64,000 bases of DNA. Source: an uncultured bacterium (GTDB lineage Bacteria > Cyanobacteriota > Vampirovibrionia > Gastranaerophilales > Gastranaerophilaceae). Below the pieces are notes generated by a model. It was not told where the DNA came from. It did not search any database and saw nothing but the letters and a program-made list of their open reading frames with translations. The stretch is from contig CASDOW010000004.1 in assembly GCA_949282195.1 (NCBI GenBank), forward strand, positions 1 through 64,000, given 5' to 3'. A program made the position numbers and the translations under genes. This document shows positions 17,740-25,483 of this stretch, in pieces. Positions within the stretch are counted from its first letter, which is position 1, and every line of letters starts with the position of its first letter.

Positions 17740-19419
17740 ATGAGAGATATTTCACCTCTACAAAAAGAAAGACTTGCTTATAAACCAAAATTAGCAGGTG
17801 CTTTAGCAAACGGCATTAAAAATATTAAACTTGCTCTTGGTGCTGAAACTCAAGCAGTAGCCGACAGGGAAGATATTAAAAAATTATTTTCACACGTATA
17901 CGGTAAACCAATTGCAAAATTCGATACAGTTGGTCAAGATTTATCTGACGAATTAAAAAACATTGGCGTTATTCTTTCAGGCGGTCAAGCCCCCGGAGGA
18001 CACAATGTTATAGCTGGTTTATACGACGCTATAAAAACAGCAAACAAAGAAAATAAATTATACGGTTTCTTAGGCGGTCCTTCAGGTATTGTTGACGGTA
18101 AATACATGGAAATGACAGATGAAATCATTAACGCATACAGAAATACCGGCGGTTTTGATATCATTGGTTCAGGCAGAACGAAATTAGAAACTGAAGATCA
18201 ATTTAAAAAAGCTCTTGAAGTTTGCAAAAAACTTAACATTAGCGCTATTGTTATTATTGGCGGAGATGATTCAAATACAAACGCTTGTCTTTTAGCTGAA
18301 TGGATGGCTGAAAATAACACAGGAATTAGCGTAATAGGATGTCCTAAAACAATAGACGGCGATCTTAAAAATGACCAAATCGAAATCTCATTCGGTTTTG
18401 ATACAGCAACAAAAACTTATGCTGAATTAATCGGAAACATCCAAAGAGATGCAAACTCAGCTAAAAAATATTGGCACTTTATTAAATTAATGGGAAGAAG
18501 CGCTTCACATGTTTGTCTTGAAGTTGCACTTCAAACTCAACCAAACATTACTTTAATCGGCGAAGAAGTTGAAGCTAAAAAACAATCCTTGAACGACATT
18601 GTTTCATATATGGCTACAATTATTGCTCAAAGAGGTAACGCAGGTAAAAACTTTGGTACAGCTCTAATTCCTGAAGGTTTAATTGAATTTATTCCTGAAA
18701 TGAAAGTTATGATTGCTTCATTAAATGATTTACTTGCAGGTTTAGAAAAAGATGAAACATATAAAAACGCTTCTCAAAATCAAAAATATGAAATTATTTC
18801 TTCAAAATTAGACACAGAAAGTGCTAACTTGTTTAATTCTCTACCTTCTCAAATTAAAGCACAATTATTAATGGATAGAGACCCTCACGGTAACGTTCAA
18901 GTTTCAAAAATAGAAACAGAAAAATTGTTAATTGAAATGGTTAGAGAAAAACTTGAAGAAATGAAAAAACAAGGCTCATACAAAGGCAAATTTGCAGACC
19001 AAGCACACTTCTTCGGCTATGAAGGAAGATGTGCAATGCCTTCTAACTTTGACGCAGATTACTGCTATTCACTTGGCTACAATGCATTTGCTTTAGTTCA
19101 ATCAGGTCTTACAGGCTATTTATCATCAATCAAGAATACAACAAAACCTGCAAGCGAATGGGTTGCAGGAGGCGTTCCTCTTACAATGATGATGAACATG
19201 GAACGTCGTCATGGCGAAATGAAACCTGTAATTAAAAAAGCACTTGTTGATTTAGAAGGTGCGCCTTTTAAAGCTCTTGAAAAAAATAGAGATAAATGGG
19301 CAAAAGAAGATTGCTATATCTTCCCCGGAGCAATTCAATACTTTGGACCTTCAGAAGTTTGTGATGTTACAACAATTACATTGCAATTAGAACAAGAAAA
19401 ACAACTTGTTAACGTATAA
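17740..19419 (+). CDS. pfp: pyrophosphate--fructose-6-phosphate 1-phosphotransferase
   Basis: This reversible glycolytic enzyme uses PPi instead of ATP. The 559-residue length is that of the long PPi-PFK group (plant-beta/spirochaete type). Motifs are [17 protein letters not shown] at the donor site, [22 protein letters not shown] where the second Asp replaces the Gly of ATP enzymes, [10 protein letters not shown] with the PPi-type Lys and catalytic Asp, and [18 protein letters not shown] precedes the ATG. It implies an energy-sparing fermentative glycolysis, consistent with an anaerobic gut bacterium. It is monocistronic. Confidence 0.93.
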   Translation: MRDISPLQKERLAYKPKLAGALANGIKNIKLALGAETQAVADREDIKKLFSHVYGKPIAKFDTVGQDLSDELKNIGVILSGGQAPGGHNVIAGLYDAIKTANKENKLYGFLGGPSGIVDGKYMEMTDEIINAYRNTGGFDIIGSGRTKLETEDQFKKALEVCKKLNISAIVIIGGDDSNTNACLLAEWMAENNTGISVIGCPKTIDGDLKNDQIEISFGFDTATKTYAELIGNIQRDANSAKKYWHFIKLMGRSASHVCLEVALQTQPNITLIGEEVEAKKQSLNDIVSYMATIIAQRGNAGKNFGTALIPEGLIEFIPEMKVMIASLNDLLAGLEKDETYKNASQNQKYEIISSKLDTESANLFNSLPSQIKAQLLMDRDPHGNVQVSKIETEKLLIEMVREKLEEMKKQGSYKGKFADQAHFFGYEGRCAMPSNFDADYCYSLGYNAFALVQSGLTGYLSSIKNTTKPASEWVAGGVPLTMMMNMERRHGEMKPVIKKALVDLEGAPFKALEKNRDKWAKEDCYIFPGAIQYFGPSEVCDVTTITLQLEQEKQLVNV

Positions 19420-19432
19420 ATAATAAATAAAA

Positions 19433-19476
19433 TATACAAAAACACACTTACAAAAAAGTAAGTGTGTTTTTGTATA
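19433..19476. terminator. long-stem terminator after pfp
   Basis: There are 19 perfectly paired bases on each side (19433-19451 and 19458-19476) around a six-A loop. The right arm contains TTTTTG. The stem begins 13 bases after the pfp stop. Confidence 0.85.
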
Positions 19477-19512
19477 GCAAATTATAATATTTAGGATTTT
19501 TATACACATCAA

Positions 19513-20529
19513 ATGATTAAAAAAATTCAAAATAGCCCCATATTTATTTATAAAAACAAAATAAATCCGTCACCAAAAAATATCATAACTTTTAAGGGAA
19601 ATTGCGAAGATTGTTTTATTCGAAATACCCCTGAAGATACTTATGACTCCTTTAGCGGATTAAAAGACAAGAAAACATTAATCCGCTCAATTGAAAAAAT
19701 AATTTCATCAGGTAATGACGATTTTTATCTTGCAATGTTTGATATAGACAACTTTAAATCAATAAATGAATTGCTGGGATATATTGTCGGAGATGAATTT
19801 ATATCTGAAATTGCAGATATTATAAAACAAGAAGGCAAAAAAGAAGGTTTTGAAGGATACAGGTTTGGCGGAGAAGAATTTATATTGTTAGTTCAAGGCG
19901 GCAATATAGAAAAAATTAAAAAATTATGCAAACAAATTCAAGATAAATTCAAAAAAAGCAGAATAATTACCCAATACGAAAATGAATATATAACTAAATG
20001 CCAAAGAAAATTAAATGAACTTTTAAAAATTGACGCGCTTTTGGCAAAAATAAAAGAGGAAGAAATAAATTATAGGACACTTTCTGAATTAGCAGAGCTT
20101 GATTGTGAACTATTAAGAAATTCTACTTTTAAAAACAGGCTAAATAAGGCAAAAAAAGATTACAAACATCATCTTGAAGAATTAATAGCGCTCGCACTTG
20201 AACAAGAAGATTCTTCAACAATAAAAAGTGTTCTTTATGATTTATCCAAAAAAATACAATCGCAAGACCCAAAAAATTATAAAGACTTATTTGAAAATAG
20301 CAGCATAAAAGACTATCTGAATGACAAATTCGAAAATAAAGATAAAATTCAAGAACTTCTACGCTGGCTTAGTGTACACAAAAAAAACAACGGTTTTTCG
20401 GCAACTAGCAGCATAATAAAACTAAAACAAGATACGCAAAATTCAGCTATTGAACTAATAAATACAGCAGGAGAAGAACTAAAAAGGGGCAAGGGCATAA
20501 ACAAAGGAGAAGTTTACATAAAACTTTAA
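19513..20529 (+). CDS. diguanylate cyclase-like GGDEF protein with a large internal insertion
   Basis: This 338-residue protein has ITFKG at residues 25-29, then a GGDEF domain. It starts with FSGLKDKKTLIRSIEKII and has MFDIDNFKSINE (metal Asp and substrate-side Asn), LLGYIVGDEF and the active-site GGEEF at 119-123. About 150 residues of charged helices then intervene before what looks like the domain's final part (GFSATSSIIKL, SAIELINTAGEELKRGKG), which normally follows the GGDEF loop within about 40 residues. The catalytic motif is intact, so c-di-GMP synthesis is plausible. No sensor domain or membrane segment is visible; the insertion may be the regulatory part. Confidence 0.75.
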   Translation: MIKKIQNSPIFIYKNKINPSPKNIITFKGNCEDCFIRNTPEDTYDSFSGLKDKKTLIRSIEKIISSGNDDFYLAMFDIDNFKSINELLGYIVGDEFISEIADIIKQEGKKEGFEGYRFGGEEFILLVQGGNIEKIKKLCKQIQDKFKKSRIITQYENEYITKCQRKLNELLKIDALLAKIKEEEINYRTLSELAELDCELLRNSTFKNRLNKAKKDYKHHLEELIALALEQEDSSTIKSVLYDLSKKIQSQDPKNYKDLFENSSIKDYLNDKFENKDKIQELLRWLSVHKKNNGFSATSSIIKLKQDTQNSAIELINTAGEELKRGKGINKGEVYIKL

Positions 20530-20605
20530 TCCCATATTTCAATAAAACAAATAATATTTGGTTTATGGTAAAATTATAGGGCTGATACTTAAAAAAGGAA
20601 ATAAA

Positions 20606-21697
20606 ATGTTAAAAGTAGGAATAGTAGGACTCCCAAACGTCGGTAAATCAACTTTATTCAATGCGCTAACCAATTCAAAAAATGCCCAAAGCGCAAATTA
20701 CCCTTTTTGCACAATCGAACCGAATGTTGGAGTTGTAAATGTTCCTGATGAAAGATTATATAAGCTAAAAGACCTTGTTCACACCCAAACCGTCATACCC
20801 ACAGCAATTGAATTTGTTGATATTGCAGGACTTGTAAAAGGTGCTTCTAAAGGCGAAGGTTTGGGAAATCAATTCTTACATAACATTAGAGAAGTTGACG
20901 CCATTGTTCAAGTTGTCAGATGTTTTGATGATGTTAATACAATCCATGTTAACGGAAAAGTTGACCCTGTGGATGATATTGAAACAATAAATATGGAGCT
21001 TGCTCTGGCTGATATTTCAACCTTAGAGAATATTTCAAAAAGAATTTCAAAACAAGTTAAAGCAGGTGACAAAGAAGCCAAAATTCAAGATAGCGTTATA
21101 CAAAAATGTATGCCATTCCTTGAAAAAGGTCAATTTATTGACTCAAGCAATTTCACAGAAGATGAAAAAAAGGCGCTTCATTTTTGTCATTTATTAATGT
21201 CAAAGCCTGTTATTTATTGTGCTAATGTTTCTGAAATGGATTTATTAAACGGAAACGAATACACTAAAAAAGTCAGAGAACATATTGGCAATAACGCTCA
21301 AATGGTTTTAATTTGCGCCAATTTAGAAGAAGAATTGGTTGACCTTGGCGAACAGGAAGCAAAGAACTACCTAAATGAGCTTGGAATTAAAAATTCAGGC
21401 ATAGAACAAATGATTAAATCCGCTTATGATATTTTAAATTTAAGAACATACATCACAGCGGGCGAAAAAGAAGTTCGAGCTTGGACAATCACAAAAGGCA
21501 CAAAAGCTCCAAAAGCAGCAGGAGTTATCCACACAGACTTTGAAAAAGGCTTTATTAAAGCCGAAGTTGTTTCTTATGATGATTTTATTTCAGCAGGCTC
21601 TTGGGCAGCTGCAAGAGAAAAGGGAGTTGCTCGCCTTGAAGGAAAAGACTATATTGTTCAAGACGGAGATATAATGGTATTCAGATTTAATAATTAG
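20606..21697 (+). CDS. ychF: redox-regulated ATPase/GTPase YchF (OLA1)
   Basis: This conserved Obg-related P-loop NTPase prefers ATP and is linked to ribosome and stress control. It has 363 residues from the ATG at 20606, which is preceded by AAAAAGGA; an earlier in-frame ATG at 20558 would add an unconserved extension. Motifs are VGIVGLPNVGKSTLFNALT, YPFCTIEPNVG, FVDIAGLVKGASKGEGLGN and the C-terminal TGS-like domain (RAWTITKGTKAPKAAGVIH, VQDGDIMVFRF). Length and motifs are normal. Confidence 0.96.
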   Translation: MLKVGIVGLPNVGKSTLFNALTNSKNAQSANYPFCTIEPNVGVVNVPDERLYKLKDLVHTQTVIPTAIEFVDIAGLVKGASKGEGLGNQFLHNIREVDAIVQVVRCFDDVNTIHVNGKVDPVDDIETINMELALADISTLENISKRISKQVKAGDKEAKIQDSVIQKCMPFLEKGQFIDSSNFTEDEKKALHFCHLLMSKPVIYCANVSEMDLLNGNEYTKKVREHIGNNAQMVLICANLEEELVDLGEQEAKNYLNELGIKNSGIEQMIKSAYDILNLRTYITAGEKEVRAWTITKGTKAPKAAGVIHTDFEKGFIKAEVVSYDDFISAGSWAAAREKGVARLEGKDYIVQDGDIMVFRFNN

Positions 21698-21815
21698 TTT
21701 AAAAGTGTTATAAATACATTATTTCAAACTGTTACAGAATTTTATTAAATAATTGATGATTGAAAATTTAAATCGGGCATTATATTAATAGATAGGTAAA
21801 AAGGTCAGAAGAAAA

Positions 21816-23411
21816 ATGAGCGAAGTCCAATTTCAAAATGATATTCAAAAATTAATTGAAATCTTGCCTCTTAAAATTAAAAGAAATATTCAAGAAGGCT
21901 TATTGGATGACGCCATTGAAATAGTTCTTGATATCGGCAGAATTCCTGAAATACGCCTTGGAAACGGGAAAATTATTTCTCTTGGGTCTGATACCGTTAC
22001 AAGAGAAGATCTTGATTATATAACCGAACAACTCCCGGAATTTACTTCCGATAATCGTTCGGGAATAGCCGGCACTCTCCATAGAATTAGCGCAATCAGA
22101 AACAGACAAGGTAAAATTGTAGGCTTAACCTGTAGAATAGGCAGAGTAATCACAGGAACAATAGAATGTATCAAAGATTTTGTTGTACAAAATAAATCTA
22201 TTTTATTTTTAGGCCGCCCCGGAGTCGGAAAAACTACAAAACTAAGAGAAATCACCCGCCTTATGGCAGATGAGCTTGGTAAGCGTGTAGTTGTTGTTGA
22301 TACATCCAATGAAATCGCAGGTGACGGTGATGTTGCACATCCTGCAATCGGAAAAGCAAGAAGAATGCAAGTTTCTCAGCCTGAATTTCAAAAAGACATA
22401 ATGATTGAAGCTGTCGAAAATCATACTCCTGAAGTTATTGTAGTGGATGAAATCGGAACAGAACAAGAAGCACAAGCCGCAAGAACAATCGCAGAACGCG
22501 GCGTTATGCTTATTGCAACAGCACACGGCAACACTCTTGATAATTTAATCAAAAACCCGACACTATCCGATTTAATTGGCGGAATTGATACAGTTACTTT
22601 AGGAGATGACGAAGCAAAACACAGAGGCTGTCAAAAAACAGTTCTTGAAAGACAAAAGCAACCGACTTTTGATATAGTAATTGAGATTATAGACAGAAAC
22701 ACCCTAGCTATTTATAAGGATTCTGCAACTGCCGTTGATTATATTTTAAGAGGCTGGCCAATAAGCCCTGAAATCAGAAAAGTGGACGGAAATTACAAAG
22801 AAAAAAAGCCCGAAATTAATATATTGAAAAAGGTTGAAGAGCTTGAAAATAAAACCCTTAACACCTCTCAATCCCCTTTGAGCTTTAATTTCAACAGACA
22901 AAAATACGTTCAAGAAAACAAAAAACATAAAAAAATCTATATCTATGCCGTTTCTCGCTCGATTGTAGATAAACTAATCGAAAGACTTGATATAGATGCG
23001 CAAATCGTAAGAAATGTTGAAGAAGCGGATTTTGTTATAGCGCATAAAAATTTCGCAAAAGGCGGAACAAAAATCCTTGCAACTGCAAACGAATATCATT
23101 TACCTGTATTTTTTGTAAGAACTAATTCTATGAGTCAAATTCAAAGAGTATTAAAAGAAGCTCTTAATTTAACTCAAGAAAATCAAGAAATTCAATCTTT
23201 AACAAATTACAAAGATGCAACAGAATTAGCACTGGATGAAACAAATGCGGCTATTGCAAAATTATCGGAAGGGGCTGAAGTAATTGAACTTGAACCGCAA
23301 GAAAAACAAATAAGAAAACTTCAACACGAACTTGTTGAAGCCCATGGGTATCGCTCAATCAGTGTTGGAGAAGGAAATTTTAGACACTTAAAAATCTTCA
23401 AAGATGAATAA
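21816..23411 (+). CDS. Ycf45/SpoIIIAA-like AAA ATPase with R3H domain
   Basis: This 531-residue protein has an N-terminal part (IPEIRLGNG) and then a SpoIIIAA-like AAA core with Walker A FLGRPGVGKTTKLRE (about 127-141), the VVVVDTSNEIAGDGDVAHP region, Walker B EVIVVDEIGTEQEA and ATAHGNTL. A variable linker follows, with a ~70-residue second region (IYIYAVSRSIVDKLIERL) and a C-terminal R3H-type nucleic-acid binding end (LVEAHGYRSISVGEG). This arrangement is known from cyanobacteria and plastids (Ycf45). Its role is not established; binding of single-stranded nucleic acid is suggested by R3H. It overlaps the next gene by eight bases. Confidence 0.88.
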   Translation: MSEVQFQNDIQKLIEILPLKIKRNIQEGLLDDAIEIVLDIGRIPEIRLGNGKIISLGSDTVTREDLDYITEQLPEFTSDNRSGIAGTLHRISAIRNRQGKIVGLTCRIGRVITGTIECIKDFVVQNKSILFLGRPGVGKTTKLREITRLMADELGKRVVVVDTSNEIAGDGDVAHPAIGKARRMQVSQPEFQKDIMIEAVENHTPEVIVVDEIGTEQEAQAARTIAERGVMLIATAHGNTLDNLIKNPTLSDLIGGIDTVTLGDDEAKHRGCQKTVLERQKQPTFDIVIEIIDRNTLAIYKDSATAVDYILRGWPISPEIRKVDGNYKEKKPEINILKKVEELENKTLNTSQSPLSFNFNRQKYVQENKKHKKIYIYAVSRSIVDKLIERLDIDAQIVRNVEEADFVIAHKNFAKGGTKILATANEYHLPVFFVRTNSMSQIQRVLKEALNLTQENQEIQSLTNYKDATELALDETNAAIAKLSEGAEVIELEPQEKQIRKLQHELVEAHGYRSISVGEGNFRHLKIFKDE

Positions 23412-24072
23412 AACAGAAACAATAGAAAATTTTCAAATAAAATATAAAAAACACATTTTTTCAAAATCAATTAAAATTACTTTAAAAAAAGACGATTTTA
23501 TCTTGGTTACAATGCCTTATATTTGCCCATATAAAACCGCAAGAGAATTTTTATTATCCAATTTTGAAAAAATTAAAAATTTCAATTTAAATAAAAAAAT
23601 TATCCCTCAAAATTTTAAAACAAAATTTGATACTCTAAAAATTATTCCTTTTAGTGAATTAAAAACAATAAAAAAAGATAAAATAATTCATTTTTATTAT
23701 CCAAAAAATGAAGATTTTTCATCTAAACAAATCCAAAAAGAATTATCAAAAGCCTATCTTGAAGCTTTGAAAATTGAAGCAAAAAATTATCTCCCTCAAA
23801 GACTAGAATTTTTAGCCAAAAAATATAATTTTAAATACAATAAAACTTCTCTAAGAAATCAAAAAACACGCTTTGGCAGCTGCTCATATCAAAACAATAT
23901 AAGTTTAAATATAAATTTAATGAAATATGATTTTGATATCATTGATTATGTCTTAATCCATGAATTATGTCATACAAAAGTTAAAAATCATTCCAAAAAT
24001 TTCTGGATAGAAGTTGAAAAATATTGCCCTGATTACAGGGAATTAAGAAAAAAATTAAAATCAAATTATTAA
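23404..24072 (+). CDS. YgjP-type (DUF45/M48-like) metallopeptidase
   Basis: The product has 222 residues, and its ATG lies inside the end of the Ycf45-like gene, so the two are coupled. The C-terminal half has the YgjP signature RNQKTRFGSCS, then the zinc site HELCHTKVKNHSKNFW, where HExxH is followed by a third His, and the end YCPDYRELRKKL. The N-terminal half is a beta-rich part typical of the family. Predicted cytoplasmic zinc peptidase; substrate unknown. It is very lysine-rich, in line with the low GC. Confidence 0.88.
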   Translation: MNKTETIENFQIKYKKHIFSKSIKITLKKDDFILVTMPYICPYKTAREFLLSNFEKIKNFNLNKKIIPQNFKTKFDTLKIIPFSELKTIKKDKIIHFYYPKNEDFSSKQIQKELSKAYLEALKIEAKNYLPQRLEFLAKKYNFKYNKTSLRNQKTRFGSCSYQNNISLNINLMKYDFDIIDYVLIHELCHTKVKNHSKNFWIEVEKYCPDYRELRKKLKSNY

Positions 24073-24132
24073 GTTTAATTAATTTAATTAAAAAATTAAT
24101 CAATAATTTTTCTGTTCAGGTTTAATATGTAT

Positions 24133-24138
24133 TATAAT
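24133..24138 (+). promoter_or_regulatory. -10 box of the small secreted protein gene
   Basis: A perfect TATAAT lies 25 bases before the ATG at 24164; no good -35 box is visible at the usual distance. Confidence 0.4.
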
Positions 24139-24163
24139 ATCAATATGAAAGGTGGAGGAAAAT

Positions 24164-24445
24164 ATGAAAAAAATATTAATTTCATCACTATTATTAATGT
24201 TTGCTTTTAGCGGTTTAACAATGGCTCGAACAGTTTATGATTCAACAGGAAGAAACATTGTTCATGACGGCACTTTAAGAGGTCAAAAAAGAGAAGCGGC
24301 ACAAAGAGCAGAACAACAAAGAAAAATGCAAGCAGCTGCAGCGGCAAAATTAAACTATGAACAAGCTCTAAAATCTCTCGAAGAACCAAAACCAAAAACA
24401 AACTTCTATCAAGACAGAATTCAAACAAATAAAGAAGAAAAATAA
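24164..24445 (+). CDS. small secreted, Gln/Ala/Arg-rich protein
   Basis: This 93-residue protein starts at ATG 24164, with GGAGG five bases upstream; an ATG at 24152 lacks such a site. It has a clear signal peptide (KKILISSLLLMFAFSGLTMA, cleavage near residue 22), then VYDSTGRNIVHDGTLRG and a charged helical stretch with AAQRAEQQRKMQAAAAAK that probably forms a coiled coil. It is not a family I can name. Export to the periplasm is likely. Confidence 0.75.
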   Translation: MKKILISSLLLMFAFSGLTMARTVYDSTGRNIVHDGTLRGQKREAAQRAEQQRKMQAAAAAKLNYEQALKSLEEPKPKTNFYQDRIQTNKEEK

Positions 24446-24449
24446 TCTT

Positions 24450-24476
24450 AAAAGCCTCAATCAATTTGAGGCTTTT
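24450..24476. terminator. bidirectional terminator between the secreted protein gene and galE
   Basis: AAAAGCCTCAA (24450-24460) pairs with TTGAGGCTTTT (24466-24476). It follows the plus-strand stop by four bases and overlaps the last codons of galE on the minus strand. Confidence 0.85.
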
Positions 24477-25471
24477 AATTTATCAAACAAAACCTTTTCC
24501 CATTCAAAAGCATTTTTAATGCTGTCAAAGGTTGTTCTTTTAGGTTTCCAATTAAGAATTTCTTTTGCTTTTGAAGAATTAGCAAGCAAAATCTTTGGAT
24601 CACCCTCTCTTTTTTCAACAATCTTGAAGTTAATTTCTTGCCTTGTAACTTCCTGAGAAATATTAAATATTTCCCTAACACTTTGACCTTCTTGAGTGCC
24701 CAGATTAAAAACATCTGTTTTATTGAATTTATTTAAATAATCAAGTGCCAATCTGTGGGCATCGGCTAAATCCAATACGTCAACATAATCTCTTATACAG
24801 GTGCCATCTTTAGTATCATAATCATTTCCAAATATTTTAAACTCAGATGTTTTATTGAAAACTGATTTTAAAATATTGGGAACTAAATGTGTTTCAGGGT
24901 TATGCCATTCTCCTATTCTTATTTTTTCATCAGCTCCTATAACATTAAAATATCTCAATCTTATTGATTTTAAATTATAGGCTTTATCATAATCATCCAT
25001 AATTTTTTCAATCATTAATTTTGTACTTCCATATGGATTTATAGGGATTTGCGGATGATTTTCATCAATCGGAGTATATTTTGGCTCTCCATATGTTGCA
25101 GCAGTAGAAGAAAACACAATTTTTAAAATATTATTTTCAATCATGGAATTTAACAAGTTAACAGTGCCTAAAACATTATTAGAATAGTATAAGCTTGGAT
25201 TAACGACACTTTCTTTCACTTGAGATAACGCAGCAAAATGAATTACAGAATCAATTTGAAATTTTTTAAAAACAGACGAAATATCTTCTTTATTTTTTAA
25301 GTCGCCTTGAATAAATTTTATTTTAGGATTAATTTTTTGTAATTCATAAACTGTTTCAATATGACCTGTTGATAAATTATCAAAAATCAAAATATCATCT
25401 AAACCATATTCACTGAAACACAAGGCACAATGACTGCCAATATAGCCTGCCGCTCCTGTTATGAGTATCAT
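24461..25471 (-). CDS. galE: UDP-glucose 4-epimerase
   Basis: This NAD-dependent epimerase interconverts UDP-glucose and UDP-galactose for surface glycans. It is an extended SDR fold of 336 residues: ILITGAAGYIGSHCAL (NAD site), FDNLSTGH, FIQGDLKN, VIHFAALSQVKESV, FSSTAATYGEP with the active Ser/Thr, and NPYGSTKLMIEK with the catalytic Y-x3-K. GTCIRDYVDVLDLADAH and LNWKPKR near the end are GalE-typical. It follows pheT with a 12-base gap on the same strand. Confidence 0.95.
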   Translation of the reverse strand: MILITGAAGYIGSHCALCFSEYGLDDILIFDNLSTGHIETVYELQKINPKIKFIQGDLKNKEDISSVFKKFQIDSVIHFAALSQVKESVVNPSLYYSNNVLGTVNLLNSMIENNILKIVFSSTAATYGEPKYTPIDENHPQIPINPYGSTKLMIEKIMDDYDKAYNLKSIRLRYFNVIGADEKIRIGEWHNPETHLVPNILKSVFNKTSEFKIFGNDYDTKDGTCIRDYVDVLDLADAHRLALDYLNKFNKTDVFNLGTQEGQSVREIFNISQEVTRQEINFKIVEKREGDPKILLANSSKAKEILNWKPKRTTFDSIKNAFEWEKVLFDKLKASN

Positions 25472-25483
25472 ATTTCCCTTTTT

